From contig JAGMUV010000011.1 of NCBI GenBank assembly GCA_020744425.1, forward strand, positions 62,001-126,000: a DNA stretch of 64,000 bases, read 5' to 3'. This stretch comes from Dactylonectria macrodidyma. Lineage: Eukaryota > Ascomycota > Sordariomycetes > Hypocreales > Nectriaceae. A program made the translations under genes and the position numbers. The notes beneath the pieces are model-generated. The model was given only the letters and a program-made list of their open reading frames with translations, ran no database searches and was not told where the DNA came from. Positions 11,695 to 22,652 of the stretch are shown here, one piece after another. The stretch's first letter is position 1. Every line of letters starts with the position of its first letter.

Positions 11695-12573
11695 ATGGTT
11701 TCCAAGAAACCAACAAGGCTAAAGAGCCTTTCTAGTGGCCGCCCACCAACTGCCAAAGCATCTAGGACCATGTCCCGTAAGGCGAGCCGAACCCTCATCA
11801 ACGCTCATCACCAACTTGACAAGCAACGCCGGCAGGCTGCATCCGACGGCGATAAGGGAGCTGAGGCTCGACTCACTGCAGAGATTGAGAAATTGGGAGG
11901 AATTGATCACTACCAAAAGGCGAGCTTACAGGGCCAGAGTCTTGACCGTGGTGGTGATACATCCAAGGTGCTGCTCGATTGGCTTCCAGTCACTGACCTC
12001 AAGAAGCATGTTCAGCCTCTCAAAATGCTCGAGGTCGGTTCTCTGAGCACGCGGAATGCGTGTTCGATCAGCGGCATCTTCGACGTGCAGCACATCGATC
12101 TGAACAGCCAGGAACCCAGAATCAAGCAACAAGACTTCATGGATCGGCCACTCCCTGAAAACGAATCCGAGACATTTGACATCATATCACTCAGTCTGGT
12201 CCTCAATTTTGTACCTGAAGCTGAAGGCCGAGGTCAGATGCTCCTGAGGACACTTTCTTTTCTCCGCAATCCATCAGACACGCCCTCGGGAACCGCTGAA
12301 GATTTCTTCCCTTCACTATTCGTGGTTCTTCCTCGGAGCTGTGTGGATAACTCGCGTTACTTCACGGACACCCGGTTTGATGAACTCATGGTAAATCTTG
12401 GGTTTGCCCGATTGAAGACCAAGATGACTCATAAGCTTGCATATTCGCTGTGGAGGAGAGTGGACTCCACGCCCACCAGGCTGCCGAGCTTTACGAAGAA
12501 GGAAGTCAACCCAGGAAGGACACGAAACAATTTTGTCATAACTTTGACAGCTCCGTTGGTTCGGCCGGCATAG
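11695..12573 (+). CDS. BMT2: 25S rRNA adenine-N1 methyltransferase BMT2
   Basis: A single exon of 292 aa. The conserved GGIDHYQKASLQGQS block lies at residues 68-82, just before the Rossmann core. The SAM-binding motif MLEVGSLSTRNAC is at 111-123, FDVQHIDLNS follows, and the catalytic-region motif FDIISLSLVLNFVP is at 161-174. This order and length match yeast BMT2, which makes m1A2142 in 25S rRNA. Basic patches at the N-terminus (KKPTRLKS, RKASR) suit nucleolar location and rRNA binding. Its head-to-head pairing with uL23 suggests co-regulation with ribosome production. Confidence 0.92.
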   Translation: MVSKKPTRLKSLSSGRPPTAKASRTMSRKASRTLINAHHQLDKQRRQAASDGDKGAEARLTAEIEKLGGIDHYQKASLQGQSLDRGGDTSKVLLDWLPVTDLKKHVQPLKMLEVGSLSTRNACSISGIFDVQHIDLNSQEPRIKQQDFMDRPLPENESETFDIISLSLVLNFVPEAEGRGQMLLRTLSFLRNPSDTPSGTAEDFFPSLFVVLPRSCVDNSRYFTDTRFDELMVNLGFARLKTKMTHKLAYSLWRRVDSTPTRLPSFTKKEVNPGRTRNNFVITLTAPLVRPA

Positions 12574-13021
12574 AAGGCACAGGAACAGGTGCAGGGACAG
12601 GATGAACGAACGACACGTGGGCAACGACGGAGATGCATATGCGCCAATACCCAACCACTTGCTGCCCATTATCGCCAGCTGTATCCGACTGACAGCACAT
12701 GGATCAACCCGATTACTTGGCAAACGAGAACAATGGTATCTAGCTTGGACAATGTGACGACATTATCTTAGCGAACAACAACGCACATATTTAGGTCGGT
12801 TTGGAAAATGATTTACGATATGCCGCATATGCACCGCTGATACAAGCCATTGCAAAGGCTGCATGGCTGATGGAACACCTCAGGTCACGAGTGGTCGAGA
12901 TCAATTGGATGGGGCGGTCTCGGATTTGGGGACTAGAATCCCTAGTGAGTTGGTACTATGCCAGCTCGGCAACGAGGGTGCCACACCTGACTCCCCTCTG
13001 TTATCCACCTGCAGCTGTTCG
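12574..13021. other. convergent 3' region between BMT2 and UTR4
   Basis: 448 bases between converging stop codons. No gene, repeat or RNA recognised. Confidence 0.6.
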
Positions 13022-14243
13022 TCATTGCTCTGACTCGAGAGTAAATTCAGACAGTGCGACCTTTGACAGGTGGTGGTCGGGTTGCAAGGGCGCGTTACCA
13101 GGACGAGTGACGGGGAAGCTGCGCATACCCGACTGAATGGCGGCATCGACCTCGAGGAGATTATCGCTCAGAAACAACCATCGGTCCGGATTAACGTCAG
13201 GATAGTGGGAGAGGATCGTCGTGTAGCTGACCACGTCCATCTTGGGTCCCGCATTAACTGTGTCAAACCAGTCGGAGATGAGGGGCTTCAAGTCTGAGGG
13301 CTCAGCATTGGTGTGGCCGAAGAGCAGCTTCTGCGCCGGAACCGAACCGGACGAGTAGATGACGATCTTCTTCCCGGCGGCATAGGCGGCTTTGATAAAA
13401 GGAGCTACGTCGGGGAAGAGGGGGGCTCGAATCTTGCCCGAAGCATAGCCCTGCTGCCAGAGGTGGCCTTGAAGAGCCTTCAGGTAAGAAATCTTGACAT
13501 CGCGGGCAACAAGATCTCGGACGTGGGCTTCCAACTCTGAGCGGGAATCGCGGTACTCCTCCGGGAAGGCATTGCGGTACGGAGCAAACGCAGGACTATC
13601 CCAGTCTTGTTCGAGGACCTTGGGAAGAGCCTCGAGTGCATACGGGAACTGCCATGATGGAAGACCGAGGTCAGCAACGCAACAGTCCATCAACAATTGA
13701 AGGACGCTGTCAGGCAAAACGAAGACAGAGAGCTAAAGTCGGTGAGACGGGGAGGTTGGTGTGCAGGTGCAGGCGCAGCTGGAAGTTGCATGCATCCGAG
13801 CCTAGCGCGGAGAACCAGGGTCCGAGAACCAACAAGGCATCGGCCAGGAATTCGGCCGGAGGTTGGGAAGTGATCTGGGACGGGACGGAGCCTGAAGGGA
13901 CGGTGGAGAAGACGGAGGACGGAGGAGAACAACGGAACAACGGAGACAACTCACAAGGACGTCCTTGACAAAGGAGATAGGACAGACAGTACCCTCTGTG
14001 AGACACCGTCAGCCATCGAAGAGCAATTACACAAATATACCCAGAAACAGAACAACATAAAGATAAGGGTAAACAAGGTCATCGCAGAAATGGCCAACTT
14101 CTCAGCACCTCTACGATTGCACCAATATACCACCAATGTAATAATCTGGGAAGAATGGTGACAATGTGTGAGCGATCTCAGCAATGATTGGTCTTACCGA
14201 TGTCAAAGACGAGAATATCGGTTTCGGCGATGTTTGGGGCCAT
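13022..14243 (-). CDS. UTR4: enolase-phosphatase E1 (MASA/UTR4), methionine salvage
   Basis: Three exons on the minus strand: 14198-14243, 13955-13995 and 13022-13648, giving 237 aa. The first join creates the HAD nucleophile motif VFDIEGTVCPI, with Asp14 as nucleophile. The second join gives KDVL then FPYALEALPK, as in UTR4 proteins. Later HAD motifs are visible: IYSSGSVPAQKLLFGHT, the Lys-bearing NAGPKMDVVSY, and FLSDNLLEVDAA. The enzyme enolises and dephosphorylates 2,3-diketo-5-methylthiopentyl-1-phosphate in recycling of methylthioadenosine to methionine. The second intron is 306 bases, much longer than others in the window; its own open frame in the genomic DNA would give a false N-terminus. 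Confidence 0.95.
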
Positions 14244-17200
14244 GGTGCGTGCGAGTTTTGTTGGGAAAATGTGCCGGAAATTATCAGATGGCGGTCAAGC
14301 TCCACTGAAGAGGCTGCAACCAGGCCGGATGAACGTAGATGAGGCGCGAAACTGAAGGAACTAGAGGGAAAGAAGATCCTGCTCGCTGGTTTGATGACGA
14401 TCCCTGTTGCGTTTGCACGATCGGTTCGATAGATGATGGTCGTCGAACGGCGCAGTGGGCGGCTTGAGTGTTCCTGGATCCGGGCTGGGCCGCCGGTTTG
14501 AGCCTAGCAAAAAAGGTACGGACACTGACGACGGAAGGAGAAATGAAAAAAAGCTTTGGGTACGATTGAGCTTAACCGGGTTGATTCAGGGAGGCTGGAA
14601 CGTCGACGGGGTGTGTGTCGGGAGTGTGTGAGAGGGAGATGGATGAATGGATTGGTCGACATGGCCAAAAACGGCAACAAGAGGAAAGGCGGTCAGTGGA
14701 AGAAAAAAAAAACAGCGTACAGCTCACCTTGGGGTAGCCTCAGCTTCAACAGCTCAATGGATGCCACCTACCTAACCTGGATGAGAGGATGCCCACTCGC
14801 AATCAAATCAGGGTTCTTGTGCAGCTGTGCTTGCGGGCGGTGAGTGGGCAGAGTTTATGCTGGAACCTGGACAGCCTGGACAGTCAGACAGTCTGTCAAG
14901 GGGAAACACTTTTTCATGGTCAAACTCCAGCCGGGCGCTACCTTGCAATTTCACATCTGCATGATGAGAATCAAGTACCGACAAGTTGCTAATCATAGAA
15001 TCTTCGGGCAGCTGGTACATCAGCGGGACCCAGCGAGGATCCTGACATTGGTGGAGTTTGTGCCAGGCTGAGTCTGTTTGGTGGGTGTCCTGTGTGTTCG
15101 AAACTTCGATGCCACGCTGTGGTGGCAGCCTCTAAGAGGTCCCTGCCGGCCACTGGGAAGGGCGCTGTGGTGGACACAGGGAGCACATGCGCTGTGGGTT
15201 TCCTGGAGATTGTGAGGGCTCTCATTCCCTGCAACCGGACGGAGCACGTCCCTGTAGCCTGGCTTCAGCCATCAAGCTTCCGTCATCGTCAGGAACTGGT
15301 ACGTACTTACGTACTGCGCCGTAACAGATGGAATGCAATCGATGAACACTGTGCCTCCACCATGATAATTAGAGGGTCCTGTCGCCTGTGGAAAGTAGTA
15401 GCCAGGCTGGCCAGTTCATGCAGTCCCAGTGGATTGTGGAAGCTGGCAGCTGGAAAGAAGACAGCAGAACTGATGCGTTGTCGTTTTCTGCCGAGATTGA
15501 CTCCATTTGAGATTCGGGAGGGTCCAGTGGAGACATTGACACGATGCAATTCGCATTTCGAAGCAGCAGCAGCAAACTGTCGTCTTCGGCTTGTCCACTC
15601 CGCCGTGGTCTCGTATTGAGGCGCCAACCAAGTGAGAGGCGGACGTCCAGTGGGTGCCTTTCTACCTGTCGCCGCCTGCTGAGTGGCGATGCAAGCAACG
15701 CGCGCAACGCAGGCATCGGGCAGTACAGACGCTGAGGACGAGGGTGCCCATGCCTCTCAGGGTACCTGACATACAGTAGCAGTATGTACAGAGCGCGCGA
15801 TGTCGCAGCTTGGCTGCGCATGCACACCCAGGTGCTAACATTGCAGTAGTCTCCCAAATGCACGAATAGTCTCCGCCGTGCTGTAGGTCGCTAGGGTGTC
15901 ATGCCGACCCAAGTGGCCTGTTTTATTCATGCATGGAACGTGATGTATCAATTCCGCGCTGTTGATCTCATGATTGTCTGTTCTGACGACGCCTCCTTAA
16001 GATTCCTTCTGGTCAGGAGGTGTTGGTTTGTTTACCCCTCCTCCGGCGACGTCGGATTGCTTCGAATTGAAAAGACATTGAATTGAATTAATATGGATAT
16101 GTTAGATTGGACTAGAGCCCTGGCGCACGGGAGAATGGCGGGGACGGAGACAGCGGCCAGGCACGAGAACACAACGTGCAATTCAACACGAGACATGACG
16201 GCATTTTCCCCAACACAATTCGTAGCATACCATCAAGCAACGGGTGCGACGGATAATGGACGTATGGCTTGTGCCATCCACCCGAAAGGTAACTACCAGT
16301 CCTCGCTTGTATCTTGCGTGCCTCGCGTACCTCAATTCGTCACTCCACTGCCGCGATGCCATTTGTTTGTGGTGTGCCACTTGATAGGAATGTACCGGAT
16401 CAGCAATTCGATACAGTAATTACCCCAAAAAGCAACGACTTACCCTATGTACGATGTACAAAGTATGTCCTGTCCCTACCAACGTTGTAGGTGGTCCGAA
16501 CTCAATCGTGACGTTGGAACGGGCTCGGCTTGCGTCAGTGCACCTTGCCCTCTGTCATACGAAGCACGAAGTACGTGCTCGGTGCGGCATTCGTAACGGT
16601 TTCGTTTGCCACGGGAGCACGCAAGGAAATGCCACAGTGCAGGCGCGCGCGTTCTGCGACGAGCGAATCGGCCACCCGGACAGTGAACATAGCATGTCTC
16701 TGTATGGTACTTGCCAGCCTAGACTCATGGTCATGTCATTTGTCGATTGCAGCAAGGGGGTCTTCGTCGCAGGGACATGCACCGTTCACAGATGTTTACA
16801 TTGGGGCCCGGTTCACTTGACTTGATTGTCTGTCCAGTCATCTCTGGCCGCCGATAAGTGACGACAAGTTGTGATGACTCTCAGGCCAAGTGAGGTATGC
16901 TGGCGCGGGATGCTGGTACCTACATGTGTAGTGGGTGCTAGCTGGACGACGGTTGCTTTCTGTAAACAATGGACGCGACTACCGACAGCGGGCGTCCTAC
17001 CTAGACAATTGGGGACTGGATTGGCATGCAGGAGCCAGGAGTGCATACAGAGTTGTTTGACCCCCAGGTTATGGGAGACACCCATGGTCCTTCCTGAACA
17101 ATCAAGCCGTCGCCGCCGACTGCGCACCCAAGCACACCCAAGATCCTACGCCTTGGCGTAATTGGATCTTGGGCTGGCCCCGCCTCGCACTAGAGCTCAG

Positions 17201-19350
17201 GGGCGAAGGAAAAGCTGGGGCCGCTCAAGGCCGGCGCTATCGACAGCAGGTCGTGGGCCGGAGGGTCCTCGACGGGAGAGGGTCCTTGGTCTTGGTGTCC
17301 TCGGGTTCCCTTGACGAACCAAGCATCTGATGAACCAGGCGCTCTGAGGGGCTGGCGGGTGCAATCGCTCCTTGGTGGACAGCGCTGGAGGCTTTCCTCC
17401 ACATTGCCACCAAGAGGCCTGGGTGGGTTCTTGGTGGCTGCAGTCCGGGTGGCTACTTTGAGCTTGATGCCTTCGTCAAAAGCCTATTGTTGCTGTTGTC
17501 GCTGTGACAGCGGCGCTGGCTGGAGTTTGTTCATGATGGTAACGCACTCTGGCAAGTGTAGCGCGAACTCGAATAGGATGGACGAGCCCAGAACATGTCC
17601 CAACAGGACAGATCGAGCTTTCTGGAAGGCATTGTTCCCTAATTTTTCGTTGGGATACTCAGCCGAGTCCCGGTCACTTGGTCATTCACCACCCAGTCAC
17701 GCACTCATCTAGCCCACAGTACCGGCACTGTAGCTTGGCTGTCCCTGCGGTCTCGCCCATCAGCCATACAGCGGCTTGGAGACTCATGAGCCTATTGGTG
17801 CCACGCGCTCAGAGCCAGCCGTGCACAGTAGGCCACTCACGTTGCTCGCCCGTACACCCTTCGGTCGACGGTTCATTCACGCCGTGATGGGATATGCGGT
17901 CGACAGTACGTGGCGGTCAGGTCTCCAACCATGTAGATGAGCAGCTATGGCTACCTGGCGCGTGAGTACCGGGCGGTGAGTGCGCTATCAGTGCCTCGCC
18001 CCTAGCCGGTCCCAAGTCCGTCCCGTCTCTCGTTTTCGTTGCTAGGCGAGCTATACTGTGTCAGGCTTAGCTGTACCTTGTGGCGCGCTTGGGCCGCACA
18101 GGCTGGTCACGCTGTCCAAGTTGTCATTTCCCCCGGCCACCGAGATGAAGCATGTTGCGTTGTTTCGTCAGCACGGCCTTCATTGTTTGACAAGACCTCC
18201 GGTGGAAGGGACTTGAATTCACGCCCAGCTATGCCCAAAGGATCCGTACCGATGACTCCACTGCGAGGTTTCGACCAGATCAAGAGCGGATTCACTAGCA
18301 CCTGCGGATTGGAGATTGTTCACACTCATCTTTGACAGCCCTGTCTACGGAAGAAAGTCGTTATTAGCGGCACTGTGTGTGGATTGTCTTGCTCATCCCC
18401 TTTGGGCAAGATGTCACGTCACGTAACCCTGGGCCCCCTTCTTTGCCTTGCTTACCACTCACCATCCTCCGCCCGCACGCTGAGACGCCCTGCGAGGGAC
18501 CAGAGCCTGAGACGCCTGAGACGCCGTGTTTATCTTGGTCATCGTGTTGCCTGAGGCCGAACCATTGAACAAGGTCACTCAAACCCTGGCCGCGATTCTT
18601 CATGGCCGTCTGTCGTCCGCCCAGCCTCTGGCCCCTTCTGAGCCACGCCCCATCGTGGCATCGTCCCACTGTAGCGCCATCCATTCTGTCCCGTCGTCGC
18701 CTATGTCTCGCTCGTTGCTTGCCGGCTCAAGCCTCTTTCCAGTGTGAGACCTGGGGTCTCTCGATGGCGCTTCTGATTGATTGTTGAGGATTTGAGGATC
18801 CGCTTTGCGGCACGGATACTGCCAGGCGTGACTCTGTTCCGTACCTGCCTCGCTGGCTGGTTGCTAGGAAGCAGAGGGCAGCGTGCCTGAGGTAGTCAGT
18901 AGGTATCTGTGTGAGGTAGCACTGTGAAAGATAGGTATCTAGGTATGGTGTCGTAAACATTGTGCCCGCCTTATCTGGTGCCTAGGATGGTACCTGGACC
19001 CGTCACCATGAAAGTACGGTGCCTCGTACAGTACTGTCAGGTACGAATACAGACAGACGTGAGCCAGGAATTGGACTGAAGATCACAGTGGACCTACCTC
19101 CAGTGTCCTTTGTGGCCTTTGTTGGTTGCTGCATGTCCCCAGCCCCGGCTCCCTTCCCTTGCACTTTCCCTCGATGCTCGCTCACACGTTCCTGCCTTTT
19201 GCTTTTGCACTGCACAGTAAGCCTGCGCTTTCCCTGATTCACCCCCGCGCCCACCCACATACAGTAGCACACCCACCATATTGACATCCACACCTGTGAC
19301 TATCGCCGCCCCTACCAACGAGCCCGTTCACACCCCACTGATCCAATCCA

Positions 19351-19400
19351 ATCCAAGCCTGTCCAAGCCTGTCCAAGCCAGTCCAAGCCAGTCCACGTCC
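19351..19400. repeat. decamer tandem repeat (GTCCAAGCCT/A)
   Basis: Five consecutive 10-base units differ at one or two positions: ATCCAAGCCT, GTCCAAGCCT, GTCCAAGCCT is followed by GTCCAAGCCA-type copies, and the array decays into GTCCACGTCC and CATCCATC. It lies in the presumed upstream region of the kinase gene. It is a simple minisatellite with no sign of coding. Confidence 0.7.
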
Positions 19401-20092
19401 ATCCATCTCCCTCCACTCCGTTCCATCCTCATCCTCCACTTCCATCACCGCCATTCCCTCTCTTGTGTTCTCTCCTTACCTACCTACTCCTTATACATCT
19501 CCCTTCCATCTCGCCATCCTTCCTTCCCGTCCTTTTGTACGCTTCCGCATCATCAAGGCCTTCGTTCTTCTCGAGCTTGCCACCACTCTCACTCACCCTT
19601 CCTGAAATCGCTCCAATTCCGCCATTCGCCGCCTCCACCTCCGCCTCGCCACCCGTCATCCAAGCAAGCCTACGCTACCGCTGTGACTCAACCAACTCCA
19701 TCGACAACAACCACAGCATCAGCGAACCCATCGAGAAGAAGAAGCGCCTCTGTCCTGTTGTTGTTTGCCGCTGCATAGCCTCCGACTATTTTGAATCCTT
19801 TTGCCTTGGCTCTCCCTGAGTTGCGTTGCGGTTGAATCATTGCCTCTACATTCGACGTCGACTCGGAAATTGCCGGCATCTCGACGACTTTACGCTGCCG
19901 ACCTCGGTCGTCGAAAGACCACGTCTTTCGCGTCCTAACGTACATAAAGAGACGTCGTTGTAACCTCGCGTCGTTGGGGCGTACCCTTGCGACATCTTTG
20001 CTCACCACTCCGATCATCGCTCCGTTCCCCTTGCCGTCCCGGTCCGCGTGACTCAACCGACCCCGGGTGAGCGTCAACGACTCCTCCCCGGG

Positions 20093-20400
20093 TGAGCTCC
20101 GCTCTACTCTCCGCCGGTGCCAGCTTGTCTGGTCCGACACGTCGACTCATCGGCATCGTCGAAGCCGGTTCTCCCAACCCATTACTCATCTCACCATAAC
20201 TATCATCTGGTCGGCTCCGTCCTCGGTCACCTACCTCTCTCAATCAACTCCACTTGTTAGAGTCATTCTTTTGCCAAACTTACAAAAAACGCACCCATGT
20301 CATTATAACGAATCTCTTTCCTTGCTTCAACCTTCGGCCGTCAAGGTCTCGTACCTCGCCGTTACGACCATTCCATAATTCGCTTTCTTTTGTCTCTTCA
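20093..20400 (+). other. possible 5'-UTR intron of the KSP1-type gene
   Basis: A GTGAGC donor near 20093 (another in the same CCGGGTGAGC context near 20068) is followed by a strong pyrimidine-tract acceptor TTTTGTCTCTTCAG ending at 20400. Splicing would shorten the leader. Predicted only from splice-site appearance. Confidence 0.3.
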
Positions 20401-20423
20401 GCCTATCGAACACATACCCTCCA

Positions 20424-20435
20424 ATGAGCCTCTGA
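20424..20435 (+). promoter_or_regulatory. minimal upstream ORF (ATG AGC CTC TGA)
   Basis: The only ATG between the presumed acceptor at 20400 and the kinase start at 20742 opens a three-codon uORF. It may modulate translation of the kinase; this is inference. Confidence 0.35.
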
Positions 20436-20741
20436 TTCCTCAACGACTATCATCCACCTTTCTCTACCGCTTTACGCCTCGCTTCTCTACCTTGTCCCGA
20501 AAAACGACTACTGTATATTCACCATCAACAACTCAACTACTCGACATATCAAATCGGTTTTCTGGCTCTCAAATACCTGCTGTACACTCAACTCGGAGTT
20601 TCGACCCACAAACTGTCACATCTTTTCATCACTATCAATCGACAACGCAACAAAAACAAGCATCTGTACGACTATTATCTTTGTTTCTTTCGGCTTCTTT
20701 TCTTCTTTCTTCTTTCACGCCCTTAGTGCAATCTCAACGCA

Positions 20742-22652
20742 ATGGAATGCCTCAAGGACAAGTTCACTGGTGGCGTTCTCCTCGGAGGACGCTATCAGAC
20801 CATCTCTCCCCTCAACCATGGTTCCTTCGGCATGGTCTTCATGGCTCAGGATCTCGTCACCAACGAGACTGTTGCCATCAAGTGCATGCCCAAGCTGTCT
20901 GCCTCTGATGAAGACACCTGCTATTCCATTGACGAGAAGTCGGAAGAGTCTGTCCTTCATGGCCGCCTCGGATCCCACCCCAACATTGTCAACTTTCTCA
21001 ACTCGTTTGAGACAGAGCATCACAAGTGCCTGGTTCTTGAGTACTGTGAGCAGGGAGACCTTTACGAGGCTATTCGCCACGGCCATGGCCCCTTGGAGAC
21101 AGAGCACGTCCGCCAGTTCATGCTTGAGCTCGTGGATGCCGTCGACTATGCTCACTCCAAGGATGTCTACCATCGCGACATCAAACCTGAGAACATCTTC
21201 CTCACTAAGGACGGCACCTTGAAACTTGGCGATTGGGGACTCGCGACCACTGACAAGTGGTCCTACGAGATGACGGTCGGCAGTGACCGCTACATGGCCC
21301 CTGAACAATTCGACTCGGCTGGTGCGGGTTACTCCCCTTCGCAGGCCGACATCTGGGCCATTGGCATTTGTCTGCTCAACATCCTCTTCTCTCGCAACCC
21401 CTTCACCACCCCGACCGAGGCCGATCCCTTGTTCCTCGATTACTCTCGGGACAAGCAGTCTCTTTTCGATGTGTTTCCTTCCATGTCTCAGGACACGTAC
21501 GAGGTCATCGTTCAATGCATGAACCTCGACCCCAGGAGACGATCTCTGGTCGGTGCCCGTGACGCCTTGCTCCGCCTCGTCAGCTTCACTGCCCAGGATG
21601 AGATCCTCGACGACTTCTGCAGCGCTGAAAAGGCAACTCTAGCCACTGCCAACCGCGAGCCGCTGCGCACCCCCTCGATCCAGTCTCCCCAGGTCGAGGC
21701 GGGAGCCTTCCCTTGGGCCAAGCACCTCCATACTAGCCCTCACGCCGGTCGCCAGCTGAGTGTCATTCGCGACGATGAGAGCTACACAGAAGAATTGTTC
21801 CCCAAGTCAGAAGGTACGGCGGCAGACTGGTGCTCCGCAGTTGTTCAGACTCCCATGTCGTCCATGGTTGACTCGCACTGGGGTGCGTCGATGAAGTCGT
21901 TCGCCCTGAACCCCATCGCTCGACGCGCTAAAGTCTCACCCATGGCCGGTTCCCTTCCCATCACCATGACCAAACCCGCGGCTTTGTCGATGTCTACCGT
22001 GTTTGGTCGCAAGGATGCCGTGTCAAAGAGCTGGAGTGACATGTGGGACGAAGATGAGGACGAGGAGGAAGGGCTCGAGCAGCAGCTGAAGATGCTTCAG
22101 GAGCTTAACTCTCGCACCTGGAGCCACGAGAGTAAGCACGAGGTGAAGGAGGAGGCCAAGGAGGAGCCTGTTCCGGAGCTCGAGTTGGACATGGGAATGG
22201 AGCTTGAGATGGACTTGGAGCAGGAACCGGAACCGGTCTCGCACACCCACGACATCAGGGGTGATGTTGATGACGACCTCGTTGCCGATGGCTTCTTCTT
22301 CCACGAGGCACCGGCGGTGAAGCGGCACATCACGCTCACTCCCCGCTACTCGCCTCCGCCAAAGCGAAGCCCGTTGGACAAATGGGCCGCGCTGGGCGAG
22401 CGTCGCCGGGGCCAACCTACAACTTTGGATTCTTTTACTTCGCCGGACTCTAAGCCGCGACGACATTTTGGTTTTGGATACAAATCTTACGAAGCGGGCG
22501 TTTGGGATCATTCTAATTACAACAACAAACTTGGGGTCAAACATCATCAGCAAGACAAAGTCAAGGACCCCTGGAGCAAGGGAAGGGACTGGAACTGGCG
22601 CCGTGATCGGCGCACTGATCTGGGGGATGTGGAGTGGGTTGGAGGTTGGTAG
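20742..22652 (+). CDS. KSP1: KSP1/Ran1-type serine/threonine protein kinase
   Basis: A single exon of 636 aa. The kinase domain spans about residues 18-285: a nucleotide loop (LNHGSFGMVF, first glycine replaced by Asn25), VAIK with Lys47, HRDIKPEN with Asp146, then LGDWGLATTD with Asp164, and MAPEQ. The DFG motif is DWG. Residues 290-636 are a disordered tail with SWSDMWDEDEDEEEG, a Glu-rich run and an RKSPL-like basic region. Full-length similarity is to filamentous-fungal KSP1-like kinases related to yeast KSP1 and fission-yeast Ran1/Pat1, which act in nutrient signalling, filamentation and repression of meiosis. The start has no competing in-frame ATG nearby. Assignment to KSP1 rather than another Ran1-like member is from memory of the family. 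Confidence 0.85.
   Translation: MECLKDKFTGGVLLGGRYQTISPLNHGSFGMVFMAQDLVTNETVAIKCMPKLSASDEDTCYSIDEKSEESVLHGRLGSHPNIVNFLNSFETEHHKCLVLEYCEQGDLYEAIRHGHGPLETEHVRQFMLELVDAVDYAHSKDVYHRDIKPENIFLTKDGTLKLGDWGLATTDKWSYEMTVGSDRYMAPEQFDSAGAGYSPSQADIWAIGICLLNILFSRNPFTTPTEADPLFLDYSRDKQSLFDVFPSMSQDTYEVIVQCMNLDPRRRSLVGARDALLRLVSFTAQDEILDDFCSAEKATLATANREPLRTPSIQSPQVEAGAFPWAKHLHTSPHAGRQLSVIRDDESYTEELFPKSEGTAADWCSAVVQTPMSSMVDSHWGASMKSFALNPIARRAKVSPMAGSLPITMTKPAALSMSTVFGRKDAVSKSWSDMWDEDEDEEEGLEQQLKMLQELNSRTWSHESKHEVKEEAKEEPVPELELDMGMELEMDLEQEPEPVSHTHDIRGDVDDDLVADGFFFHEAPAVKRHITLTPRYSPPPKRSPLDKWAALGERRRGQPTTLDSFTSPDSKPRRHFGFGYKSYEAGVWDHSNYNNKLGVKHHQQDKVKDPWSKGRDWNWRRDRRTDLGDVEWVGGW

Larger units (their letters stand above)
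14244..20741. other. 6.5-kb gene desert including the KSP1-type kinase leader
   Basis: No open frame in this stretch looks like protein. Those up to 175 codons overlap on both strands, have odd composition and lack domains. TAGGTA/GGTACC-type words cluster at about 18880-19040. A decamer tandem repeat lies at 19351-19400. From about 19.2 kb the plus strand is strongly CT-rich, as in the long leaders of fungal regulatory genes, and probably contains transcribed 5' UTR of the kinase. No tRNA or rRNA found. Confidence 0.55.

Noticed and set aside
13649..13717. In-genome ATG start for UTR4 at 13717
   Set aside because: It would replace the essential DIEGT nucleophile motif; the two small upstream exons restore it exactly.
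15092..15863. Overlapping 175- and 164-codon frames in the first desert
   Set aside because: They overlap on opposite strands, have random composition and contain no motif.
18180..18300. Sequence resembling a tRNA T-arm on the minus strand (ATTCAAGTCC)
   Set aside because: No acceptor stem or proper D arm could be drawn around it.
14244..20741. Possibility of a secondary-metabolite or defence gene cluster in the deserts
   Set aside because: No megasynthase, P450, transporter, NLR-like or transposase motif could be read in any frame.
20715..21515. 266-codon open frame antisense to the kinase
   Set aside because: A mirror of codon bias in a GC-rich coding exon; no domain and fully overlapped by the real kinase.
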